DNA of 14,801 nucleotides from Fusobacterium sp. Lineage in GTDB: Bacteria; Fusobacteriota; Fusobacteriia; Fusobacteriales; Fusobacteriaceae. The notes beneath the pieces were generated by a model. That model worked only from the letters and a program-made list of their open reading frames with translations. It made no database searches and was not told where the DNA came from. Below are positions 6,697-12,504 of this stretch, one piece after another (position 1 is the stretch's first letter; every line of letters starts with the position of its first letter). The translations under genes and the position numbers were made by a program. The stretch is from assembly GCA_020024855.1 (NCBI GenBank), contig JAHHTB010000030.1, positions 1-14,801 on the forward strand, in the 5' to 3' direction.

Positions 6697-6978
6697 ATGA
6701 AGAAATTTTTAGCAATCTTAAGTTTATTATTACTTGTAGGTTGTGGTAGTAAAGATGAATTTAAGTATGACAGCCAAGATGAGAAAGAAAGATTTTTAAA
6801 AAAAATAATAAAAACAAATGATGAAAAAATATTTGTAGAATATAAGGAAATTTTAAAAGATTTAAAACTTAAGATAAATGAAAACGATGAGAAAGCAAAA
6901 GCACAGTTAGAAGAATGGAAAGAGGCACAAACTAAAGTAGAAGATGAATATCATATTCATTTTCTTATAGAAGAATAG
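6697..6978 (+). CDS. Small lipoprotein, paralogue of the preceding gene
   Basis: Unrecognised 93-residue protein. Seen: a lipoprotein signal peptide (MKKF, hydrophobic 4-14, lipobox LVGC with Cys16), so it is probably lipid-anchored in the inner or outer membrane. The mature part begins GSKDEFKYDSQDEKERFLKK and continues with highly charged helices. It aligns over about 65 residues with the secreted protein at 6308, which points to tandem duplication followed by a change of export route. GGGAGTG precedes the ATG by 5 bases, and TATAAT at 6675-6680 could be a -10, although no convincing -35 is seen. The protein ends LIEE before TAG. A charged coding-like stretch follows in another frame, so the gene may once have been longer. 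Confidence 0.78.
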   Translation: MKKFLAILSLLLLVGCGSKDEFKYDSQDEKERFLKKIIKTNDEKIFVEYKEILKDLKLKINENDEKAKAQLEEWKEAQTKVEDEYHIHFLIEE

Positions 6979-7055
6979 GGACAGAAAATACAGAAGAAAA
7001 AATTAAATCTGAAAAAGAAAAATCAAAAAGAGAAAAAATCATAACTCAAAAGTAG
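6979..7055 (+). pseudogene. Possible frameshifted C-terminal tail of the lipoprotein gene
   Basis: Directly after the lipoprotein stop, another reading frame (GGG at 6978, ACA at 6981, stop TAG at 7053-7055) stays open and encodes a Lys/Glu-rich stretch, GTENTEEKIKSEKEKSKREK followed by IITQK. This frame is open back to about 6945, so one single-base change near 6945-6976 would fuse it to the lipoprotein. A third frame from 7049 then reads KVELEEMNKNLQ. The composition resembles the gene's own charged helices, but A/G-rich DNA gives Lys/Glu-rich translations by chance, so this is tentative. Confidence 0.3.
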
Positions 7056-7071
7056 AGCTAGAGGAAATGAA

Positions 7072-7111
7072 TAAAAATTTGCAAGGGATAAATATTCCCT
7101 TGCATTTTTAT
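7072..7111. terminator. Bidirectional terminator between convergent genes
   Basis: Perfect 9-bp stem TGCAAGGGA (7080-7088) / TCCCTTGCA (7096-7104) with a 7-base loop. T-rich sequence follows on the plus strand, and A-rich sequence before the stem (7072-7077) gives a T run on the minus strand. It sits between the small lipoprotein gene and the oppositely oriented tdk, and can serve both. Confidence 0.88.
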
Positions 7112-7668
7112 TTTTTACTAAGTTCTTTAAAGCAAACAGCACAAACTCCATTAAAATGATTTCCAATAGAGATACCATCTTTATCAGCTTCCATGTTTCC
7201 TATCATAACATTCATTGTAGCTTTTCTTTTTCCGCAATGTCCACATACTGTTTTTATTTCATTGAGAGTAGTCATAAAAGGTAACATATAGGCAACTGTT
7301 GGGAAAAGTTCCCCTCTAAAATTGCTTAAAAGTCCATAAAGGAAGATATTAATATCTGTATCAATCATAAGTTGAACAAGTTGATCACAGTGATCCTTTG
7401 ATAAAAATTGAAACTCATCAACAAGTATTAAGTCAAATTTATTTTCAGTGCAATATTTATAAAAATCAAAATCATCTTTAACAACTACAGCAGGAATTTT
7501 ATATTCCATAGCTCTACTTGAAATTACATTTCCATCTCTATTATTTCTATAAGGTTGAAAAACTTCAACTTTTTTTCCAACACTTTTATTTCTATGAGCT
7601 GTTAAAAGTAGTTCAGATGATTTTCTTGAACCAACAACACCATAATAAAAATTTATTTTTCCTGACAT
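7108..7668 (-). CDS. tdk: Thymidine kinase (TK1 family)
   Basis: Phosphorylates thymidine with ATP in the pyrimidine salvage pathway. Seen: a P-loop at residues 10-17 (GVVGSRKS), the acidic DEFQF motif at 84-88 (Asp84, catalytic Glu85), GLLSNFRGELFP at 112-123, and a structural zinc site with two CxxC pairs (Cys142/Cys145 and Cys176/Cys179) around the C-terminal lasso region. The length of 186 residues is normal. The P-loop has Arg15 where TK1 proteins most often have Gly (SGKS/T), and DEFQF replaces the common DEAQF. Lys16 and Ser17 are kept, so activity is still likely. The ATG follows AGGGGG by 6 bases on the minus strand. It is the last gene of the minus-strand operon, 16 bases after the cyclase gene. 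Confidence 0.93.
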   Translation of the reverse strand: MSGKINFYYGVVGSRKSSELLLTAHRNKSVGKKVEVFQPYRNNRDGNVISSRAMEYKIPAVVVKDDFDFYKYCTENKFDLILVDEFQFLSKDHCDQLVQLMIDTDINIFLYGLLSNFRGELFPTVAYMLPFMTTLNEIKTVCGHCGKRKATMNVMIGNMEADKDGISIGNHFNGVCAVCFKELSKK

Positions 7669-7684
7669 TTTATACCCCCTAAAT

Positions 7685-8302
7685 TTATTTAAATATTATT
7701 GCAGTAGCTCTTACTGGACAGCCATCGGCTTCCACTTTTAAAGGTAGACATGAAAAATAAAAATATTTACCAATAAGATTTTTAAGAGAACATAAATTTT
7801 CCACAATAATTTTATTATTTTTTAAAAGAATTTTATGATTTTCTAAATCACAAGAATCATATGAATCACTTGATATACAATCAATTCCAATACCTTTTAA
7901 ATTAGAAGTTGAAAGTATATTTATTATTTTATTTGAAATAATTGGATAGTTTTTAAAATATTTATCACTATTCCAAAACTTATCCCACCCAGTGTGAATA
8001 AGAAGAAAATCAATATCTTTAAGTTTTTCTAAATCAAGATTAATCTCATTTAAACTATTAAATTCAATACAAAAACCTTTTCCAAAAAATTTTTCAACAG
8101 GAAAATCACAGATATTTTTACCATCTTTAATCATATGTAAAGGGGCATCAATATGAGTTCCTATATGTGAAGAAAGATGTAAGTTTGTTACATTAAAGCC
8201 ATCATTTTTTATTGAAAAAAGATTAGTGATAGAAGGTTTTTCTTTTTCACAAAACACAGTCATATTATTTTCTATTTTATGAGTAAGATCATATAGTTTC
8301 AT
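7685..8302 (-). CDS. Cyclase/kynurenine formamidase-family metal hydrolase
   Basis: Member of the 'putative cyclase' family (PF04199), which includes arylformamidases and isatin hydrolases. Seen: the signature SSHIGTHIDAPLH at residues 44-56, giving metal ligands His46, His50 and Asp52 and the conserved His56; LIHTGWDKFW at 101-110; GIGIDCISSDS near 137-147; and a C-terminal GCPVRATAI. The length of 205 residues is usual. The substrate is unknown. No other tryptophan-degradation gene is nearby, and NAD is made from aspartate in this window, so a role in making quinolinate from kynurenine is not supported. AAGGAG precedes the ATG. It lies between a YchJ-like gene (15 bases upstream) and tdk in one apparent operon. 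Confidence 0.88.
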   Translation of the reverse strand: MKLYDLTHKIENNMTVFCEKEKPSITNLFSIKNDGFNVTNLHLSSHIGTHIDAPLHMIKDGKNICDFPVEKFFGKGFCIEFNSLNEINLDLEKLKDIDFLLIHTGWDKFWNSDKYFKNYPIISNKIINILSTSNLKGIGIDCISSDSYDSCDLENHKILLKNNKIIVENLCSLKNLIGKYFYFSCLPLKVEADGCPVRATAIIFK

Positions 8303-8317
8303 ATGTTCTCCTTAAAA

Positions 8318-8656
8318 TTATTTTAAAATAGGTAGCCACCCTTTATAATACCATTGTTTTCCTTTTTTTACAAAGTAGCTTCTCTCATGATGGATAACTT
8401 CTTCATTAGTAATAAGATCAATATATTTTGCTTTAAATTCTACAATTCCATCAGAGTCAGAAATTCCACCTTTAAAAGTACTGATAATTTCTAAACCAAG
8501 CCATTTAGAATTTTTTGACCATTCTTTTACTTCGTTCCAATCTATTCCAAAAGCAGTTTTAGGATCATGTGTATTTTTTATAAAATCAATATCACCTTGA
8601 ACATATGCATTGTATCTTGCTTTCATAAGTTCAAGAGCAGTTTTTGGATTTTGCAT
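8318..8656 (-). CDS. YchJ-like NTF2-fold protein lacking SEC-C zinc motifs
   Basis: 112-residue cytoplasmic protein resembling the central domain of YchJ (UPF0225). Seen: ALELMKARYNAYVQGDIDFIKNT near the N-terminus, like the 'MRSRYCAFV..D.DYLI..W' of YchJ; KWLGLEI at 51-57, like RWLGL; IVEFKAKY at 71-78; HHERSYFVKKGKQWYYKGW at 89-107, like ERSRF...GRWYY. No CPCGS-type SEC-C zinc motif is present at either end, and the protein has no cysteine at all, unlike full-length YchJ. The ATG follows AGGAGG closely. It is the first gene of the minus-strand operon with the cyclase and tdk. The function of this domain is not known to me. Confidence 0.8.
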   Translation of the reverse strand: MQNPKTALELMKARYNAYVQGDIDFIKNTHDPKTAFGIDWNEVKEWSKNSKWLGLEIISTFKGGISDSDGIVEFKAKYIDLITNEEVIHHERSYFVKKGKQWYYKGWLPILK

Positions 8657-8686
8657 ATTTCCTCCTTAAATAAATTTTCAAATATT

Positions 8687-8715
8687 ATTATATCATTTTT
8701 TATTTTAAATAAAAA
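8687..8715 (-). promoter_or_regulatory. Possible promoter of the ychJ-like/cyclase/tdk operon
   Basis: On the minus strand a perfect TATAAT (8692-8687) lies 31 bases before the ychJ-like ATG. Seventeen bases further upstream is only TTTTTA, a weak -35. This is the best candidate in a divergent A/T-rich region. Confidence 0.4.
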
Positions 8716-8786
8716 ATAAAAAAATAAACTAAAAGAGAAATAATTACATCTAAAAATTAATAAAAAAATTCACAAAATTTATAAAA

Positions 8787-8801
8787 ATGTAATCATTACA
8801 A
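8787..8801 (+). promoter_or_regulatory. PerR/Fur-superfamily-like box upstream of rubrerythrin
   Basis: TGTAAT-C-ATTACA (8788-8800) is a perfect 6-1-6 palindrome. Extended to 15 bases it differs from the Bacillus PerR consensus TTATAATnATTATAA at only two of 14 defined positions. It also resembles Zur boxes (TCGTAATnATTACGA, three differences), but the neighbouring gene is a peroxide-defence gene, which favours PerR. It ends 16 bases before the rubrerythrin -35 and lies between the divergent promoters. Confidence 0.5.
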
Positions 8802-8816
8802 AATTAAAATTATTTC

Positions 8817-8845
8817 TTGACAATTTAAATTTAGTATGATAACAT
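8817..8845 (+). promoter_or_regulatory. Rubrerythrin promoter
   Basis: A perfect TTGACA (8817-8822), a 17-base spacer and TAACAT (8840-8845) preceded by TGA (extended -10). The spacer holds an A/T palindrome, AATTTAAATT (8822-8831). The start of transcription would be about 35 bases before the ATG. Confidence 0.65.
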
Positions 8846-8888
8846 TTAAATATAAAGTAATAGAAATTAAAGTATAGGAGGAATTTTT

Positions 8889-9425
8889 ATGAACTTAAAA
8901 GGAACTAAAACAGAAAAAAATCTTTGGACAGCATTTGCAGGAGAATCTCAAGCAAGAAATAAATACACTTACTATGCATCAAAAGCAAAAAAAGAAGGAT
9001 ATGTTCAAATAGCAGAACTTTTTGAAGCAACTGCTAATAATGAAAAAGAACATGCTAAAATTTGGTTTAAATTATTACATGATGGAATGCCTTCAACTAT
9101 TGAAAATTTAAAAGATGCAGCTACAGGTGAAAACTATGAGTGGACTGATATGTATGCAACTTTTGCAAAAGAAGCAAGAGAAGAGGGATTTGAAAGAATA
9201 GCTATACTTATGGAAGGAGTAGCAGCTATTGAAAAAGAACATGAAGAAAGATATAGAAAACTATTAGAAAATGTAGAAAACAAAACAGTATTTAAAAAAC
9301 TTGATATAGTTGTATGGGAATGTGGAAACTGTGGACATTTACATATTGGAACAACTGCTCCATTAAAATGCCCAGTATGTGATCACCCTCAAGATTATTT
9401 TAGAGTAAGAGCAACTAATTATTAA
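8889..9425 (+). CDS. rbr: Rubrerythrin
   Basis: Cytoplasmic non-heme iron peroxidase that reduces hydrogen peroxide to water, a main peroxide defence of anaerobes. Seen: a four-helix ferritin-like diiron domain with Glu19 (AGESQARNKY), ExxH at Glu52/His55 (NEKEHAK), Glu95 and Glu98 (AKEAREEG) and ExxH at Glu115/His118 (IEKEHEER). A C-terminal rubredoxin-like domain follows, with Cys145/Cys148 (ECGNCGH) and Cys161/Cys164 (KCPVCDHP) binding one iron for electron transfer. The length of 178 residues and the domain order match classical rubrerythrin. AGGAGG lies 7 bases before the ATG. It is monocistronic, with a strong promoter and terminator, and is probably under peroxide control through the box at 8787-8801. 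Confidence 0.97.
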   Translation: MNLKGTKTEKNLWTAFAGESQARNKYTYYASKAKKEGYVQIAELFEATANNEKEHAKIWFKLLHDGMPSTIENLKDAATGENYEWTDMYATFAKEAREEGFERIAILMEGVAAIEKEHEERYRKLLENVENKTVFKKLDIVVWECGNCGHLHIGTTAPLKCPVCDHPQDYFRVRATNY

Positions 9426-9451
9426 TTTATTTTTATAAAAAATTTTTAAAG

Positions 9452-9479
9452 GCAGAGAAAATTTTTCTCTGCTTTTTTT
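9452..9479 (+). terminator. Rho-independent terminator after rubrerythrin
   Basis: GCAGAGA (9452-9458) pairs with TCTCTGC (9466-9472), and the A/T loop can extend the stem. T7 follows at 9473-9479. Confidence 0.92.
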
Positions 9480-9526
9480 GTTTAGTAAATAAAGTTTTAT
9501 TAAGAAAAGAAAAAACATCTAGATAT

Positions 9527-9547
9527 TTTTACAAAAGTTTTGTAAAA
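9527..9547 (+). promoter_or_regulatory. Perfect 10-1-10 palindrome at the phosphohexomutase promoter
   Basis: The arms TTTTACAAAA (9527-9536) and TTTTGTAAAA (9538-9547) are perfect complements around a single G at 9537. It overlaps the candidate -35. The arms contain internal G/C positions (ACAAAA/TTTTGT), which makes chance less likely than for a pure A/T palindrome. No T run follows, so it is not a terminator; a repressor operator is the likely role. I cannot name the regulator. Confidence 0.5.
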
Positions 9548-9556
9548 TATTAATAC
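9528..9556 (+). promoter_or_regulatory. Possible phosphohexomutase promoter
   Basis: TTTACA (9528-9533), a 17-base spacer and TAATAC (9551-9556). The -35 lies in the palindrome at 9527-9547. Transcription would begin about 20 bases before the ATG at 9585. A TTGACA at 9563-9568 is too close to the gene to act as its -35. Confidence 0.45.
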
Positions 9557-9584
9557 ATATTATTGACACAAGGAGATGTGGAAA

Positions 9585-11318
9585 ATGGATAAAAAAATAA
9601 GAGAAGCATATGAATTATGGCTGAATTCAGATTATCTTGATGAGGCGGATAGAGAAGAACTTAGATTAATAGAAAATAATGAAAAAGAGATAGAAGAAAA
9701 ATTTTATACAAATATTAGTTTTGGTACAGCAGGTATGAGAGGTATAAGAGGTATCGGAACTAACAGAATAAATAAATATATGATTAGAAAAGCAACTCAA
9801 GGACTTGCTAACTATATAATAAAAACAACAGGAAAAGAAGGAATGGAAAAAGGAGTTGCAATAGCTTATGATTGTAGAATAGGTTCTACTGAATATGCTA
9901 TAAACACAGCTCTTGTTCTTGCTGGAAATGGAATAAAGGCATATTTATATGAATCTTTAAGAAGTACACCAGAACTTTCATTTGCTGTTAGAGAATTAAA
10001 ATGTCAAGCTGGGGTAATGGTAACAGCATCACATAATCCACAAGAATATAATGGATATAAAGTATATTGGGATATTGGAGGACAGATTGTTGAACCTCAA
10101 GCAAGTGGAATAGTAAATGAAGTAAATAATGTTGAAAAATTTGAAGATATAAAAATGATAACAGAAGATGAAGCAAAAGATAAAGGACTTCTTGTTATAA
10201 TTGGGAAAGAAATAGATGATAGATTTATAGAAGAAGTGAAAAAAGAAGCAATAATTACTGAGATTCCAGGTAAAAAAGATTTTAAAATAGTTTACTCTCC
10301 TTTACATGGAACAGGAAGAAGACCTGTACAAAGAATTTTAAAGGAAATGGGATTTGAAAGTGTTTATACTGTAAAAGAACAGGAAGAACCAGATGGAATG
10401 TTCCCTACATGTCCTTATGCAAACCCTGAGGATTACAAAGTATTTGCTCTTTCTACAAAACTTGCTGATGAAATTGGAGCAAAAGTATGTATAGCAAATG
10501 ATCCTGATGCTGATAGAACAGGACTTGCTCTAAAAAAAGAAGATGGTGAATGGTTCTATCCAAATGGAAATCAAATTGGAATGATTTTTATGGACTATAT
10601 TTTAAAAATGACTAAAGATCTTCCTAAAAATGGAGCTGTTGTATCAACAATAGTTTCAACTCCTATTTTAGATGATATAGCAAAAGCTTATGGAGTAAAA
10701 GTATGGAGAACTTTAACAGGATTTAAATATATAGGAGAAAAATTAGAACAATTTAAAAATAAAGAATTAGATGGAACATATATATTTGGATTTGAGGAAT
10801 CAATAGGATATTTAAAAGGCGATCATGTAAGAGATAAAGATGCTGTTGTGGCTTCTCTACTTCTTGCTGAAATAGCTGCTTATTATGATAGCATTGGTAC
10901 ATCTATTCCATTAGAATTAGACAAGATTTATGATAAATTTGGTTGGTATGGAGAATCAACTATCTCTATAACAAAAACAGGAATGGATGGAGCAAAACAA
11001 ATTGCTAAAATAATGGAAGTTTTAAGAGAAAATGAAATTAAAGAAATAAACGGAAGAAAAGTTTTAATTTTTAGAGATTTCAAAAAACAAATAGAAATAG
11101 ACTATGAAAAGTGCAATAGAAAAACTATTGAACTTCCTGAGTCAGATGTATTACAATTCATTCTTGAAGGAGATGCTAGAGTAACAGTAAGACCTTCTGG
11201 AACAGAGCCAAAAATAAAATATTATATATATGTTAAAGATGAAACAAAGGAAAAAGCAGATAATACTTTAAAAGAATTTGGAGAAAATTTTGTAAAATTT
11301 GTTGATTCATTAATATAA
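9585..11318 (+). CDS. Phosphoglucomutase/phosphomannomutase family protein (PgcA type)
   Basis: Alpha-D-phosphohexomutase that interconverts hexose 1- and 6-phosphates, linking glycolysis to glycogen, cell-wall and lipopolysaccharide sugar synthesis. Numbered from the ATG at 9585 (577 residues): TAGMRGIRG at 48-56; phosphoserine motif TASHNP with Ser149; metal-binding DPDADR with Asp306, Asp308 and Asp310; sugar-binding GFEES at 402-406; and phosphate-binding RPSGTEPK at 536-543. All four domains are complete, and the length fits the PgcA-like group. An ATG at 9576 directly abuts the AAGGAG site, so the ATG 9 bases further on is preferred. The preference for glucose, mannose or deoxyribose phosphates cannot be read from sequence. 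It is transcribed alone and probably controlled by a protein binding the upstream palindrome. Confidence 0.94.
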   Translation: MDKKIREAYELWLNSDYLDEADREELRLIENNEKEIEEKFYTNISFGTAGMRGIRGIGTNRINKYMIRKATQGLANYIIKTTGKEGMEKGVAIAYDCRIGSTEYAINTALVLAGNGIKAYLYESLRSTPELSFAVRELKCQAGVMVTASHNPQEYNGYKVYWDIGGQIVEPQASGIVNEVNNVEKFEDIKMITEDEAKDKGLLVIIGKEIDDRFIEEVKKEAIITEIPGKKDFKIVYSPLHGTGRRPVQRILKEMGFESVYTVKEQEEPDGMFPTCPYANPEDYKVFALSTKLADEIGAKVCIANDPDADRTGLALKKEDGEWFYPNGNQIGMIFMDYILKMTKDLPKNGAVVSTIVSTPILDDIAKAYGVKVWRTLTGFKYIGEKLEQFKNKELDGTYIFGFEESIGYLKGDHVRDKDAVVASLLLAEIAAYYDSIGTSIPLELDKIYDKFGWYGESTISITKTGMDGAKQIAKIMEVLRENEIKEINGRKVLIFRDFKKQIEIDYEKCNRKTIELPESDVLQFILEGDARVTVRPSGTEPKIKYYIYVKDETKEKADNTLKEFGENFVKFVDSLI

Positions 11319-11332
11319 AAAAATAGTATAAT
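11302..11332 (+). promoter_or_regulatory. Possible promoter before the hemW leader hairpin
   Basis: TTGATT (11302-11307), a 19-base spacer and a perfect TATAAT (11327-11332). The -35 overlaps the end of the upstream coding region. If used, transcription would begin near 11339, right at the hairpin that precedes hemW. Confidence 0.4.
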
Positions 11333-11340
11333 AAGTAGAG

Positions 11341-11395
11341 AGGGGTTAATTAGCTAAAAATTTTATTTTTGGTTTTTATAACCCCTTCTTTTTTT
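11341..11395 (+). terminator. Long hairpin with T run between phosphohexomutase and hemW
   Basis: AGGGGTTA (11341-11348) pairs perfectly with TAACCCCT (11379-11386) across a 30-base loop. Part of that loop (CTAAAAAT with ATTTTTGG) can pair again to lengthen the hairpin. TCTTTTTTT follows. It could simply terminate the upstream gene, or it could be a leader attenuator of hemW, because a possible promoter lies just before it and the hemW ribosome binding site just after. Confidence 0.65.
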
Positions 11396-11407
11396 GAAAG
11401 GAGTATA

Positions 11408-12490
11408 ATGTTAGATGCAATATATATACACATTCCTTTTTGTGTAAAGAAATGTGATTATTGTGATTTTCTTTCTTTTAAAAGTACAAAAGAGGAAAGA
11501 AAAAAATATGTAGATTTTATTTTAAAGGAGATAGAACTATATCCAAAATATAATTATAGCACAGTGTATTTTGGTGGAGGGACACCATCTCTTTTAGAGC
11601 CTAGTGATGTTAAAAGAATTTTATCAAAACTTAATATAAATGAAAATGCAGAGGTAACTTTGGAGGCAAACCCAAAAACAGTTGATTATGAAAAATTAAA
11701 AGGTTTTAAAGAAGCTGGAATAAATAGACTTAGTATGGGAATCCAAAGTTTTAATGAGAAATTTTTAAAAAAACTTGGTAGACTTCATAGTTCACATGAG
11801 GGAGAGGAAGCATATTTTACAGCAAGAAAGGCTGGATTTAATAATATAAGTCTTGACCTTATGTTTTCATTACCAGAGCAAACTTTAGATGAGGTAAGAG
11901 AAGATTTAGAAAAGATGGTATCTTTAAATCCAGAACATTTTTCAATATATTCTCTTATCTGGGAGCCTGATACAAAATTTTTTGAAAAGTTAGAAAAGGG
12001 TGAGTATAAGGAAACTGACAACGATTTAGAGGCATCTATGTATGAGATGATAATAGATTATTCAACAAAAATGGGTTATGAACATTATGAAATATCTAAT
12101 TTTTGTAAAAAAGGAAAAGAGGCACAACACAATTCAAAATATTGGAGAAATGAAGAATATGTTGGAATAGGAATAGGAGCTTCAGGGTATATTGATGGAA
12201 TAAGATATAAAAACAAGATGAAATTTACAGATTATTATGATAGTATATTAATAGGGAAAAAACCTGTTTTAGAAGTGGAAGAAGTCAATGAAGAAATGAA
12301 AGAAGAATATAGACACATTCTAGGACTTCGTCTTTTACAAGAGGGGATTATCCCATCTTCAATTAAAAAATATTTAGAAATTTATAAAGAATTGGAGAAA
12401 GATGGTTTTATTGAAAAGAGATTAGATAGATATGTTCTCACTAGAAAGGGAGTATTTTTAGCTAATGATGTTTTTGAAAAACTTATATAA
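11408..12490 (+). CDS. hemW: HemW-type radical SAM heme chaperone
   Basis: Radical SAM protein of the HemW group, a heme-binding chaperone for respiratory enzymes, often mis-annotated as oxygen-independent coproporphyrinogen oxidase HemN. Numbered from the ATG at 11408 (360 residues): the [4Fe-4S] motif CxxxCxxCxF at Cys12, Cys16, Cys19 and Phe21 (HIPFCVKKCDYCDF), GGGTP at 56-60, EANPKT at 86-91, LSMGIQSF at 108-115, and HNSKYW at 241-246, the HNxxYW signature of HemW. The N-terminal extension found in true HemN is absent. A TTG at 11369 would add 13 residues but lies inside the hairpin, so the ATG after AAAGGAG is chosen. It is the first gene of hemW-yggS-sepF-PP-loop. With hutX in the same window, it suggests that the cell handles imported heme. 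Confidence 0.92.
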   Translation: MLDAIYIHIPFCVKKCDYCDFLSFKSTKEERKKYVDFILKEIELYPKYNYSTVYFGGGTPSLLEPSDVKRILSKLNINENAEVTLEANPKTVDYEKLKGFKEAGINRLSMGIQSFNEKFLKKLGRLHSSHEGEEAYFTARKAGFNNISLDLMFSLPEQTLDEVREDLEKMVSLNPEHFSIYSLIWEPDTKFFEKLEKGEYKETDNDLEASMYEMIIDYSTKMGYEHYEISNFCKKGKEAQHNSKYWRNEEYVGIGIGASGYIDGIRYKNKMKFTDYYDSILIGKKPVLEVEEVNEEMKEEYRHILGLRLLQEGIIPSSIKKYLEIYKELEKDGFIEKRLDRYVLTRKGVFLANDVFEKLI

Positions 12491-12504
12491 AGTGGGTGAG
12501 TAGA

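Noticed and set aside
6945..6980. Programmed -1 frameshift in the small lipoprotein gene
   Set aside because: No classical X-XXY-YYZ slippery heptamer is seen and no downstream pseudoknot; decay or chance is simpler.
7069..7160. Short plus-strand ORF starting MNKNLQGINIPL
   Set aside because: It runs through the bidirectional terminator into the reverse side of tdk, so it is not an independent gene.
7685..8302. Cyclase gene as kynB feeding NAD synthesis from tryptophan
   Set aside because: No other kynurenine-pathway gene is present, and the window holds a complete aspartate route (nadA, nadB, nadC).
8769..8775. TTCACAA as half of a Rex site upstream of rubrerythrin
   Set aside because: The opposite half matches at only about 4 of 7 positions, which is not convincing in such AT-rich DNA.
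9563..9568. TTGACA as a -35 for the phosphohexomutase gene
   Set aside because: Only 16 bases separate it from the ATG at 9585 and AAGGAG follows at once, so there is no room for a -10.
11369..11407. TTG start for hemW
   Set aside because: It lies inside the terminator-like hairpin, and the extra residues do not belong to the radical SAM fold.
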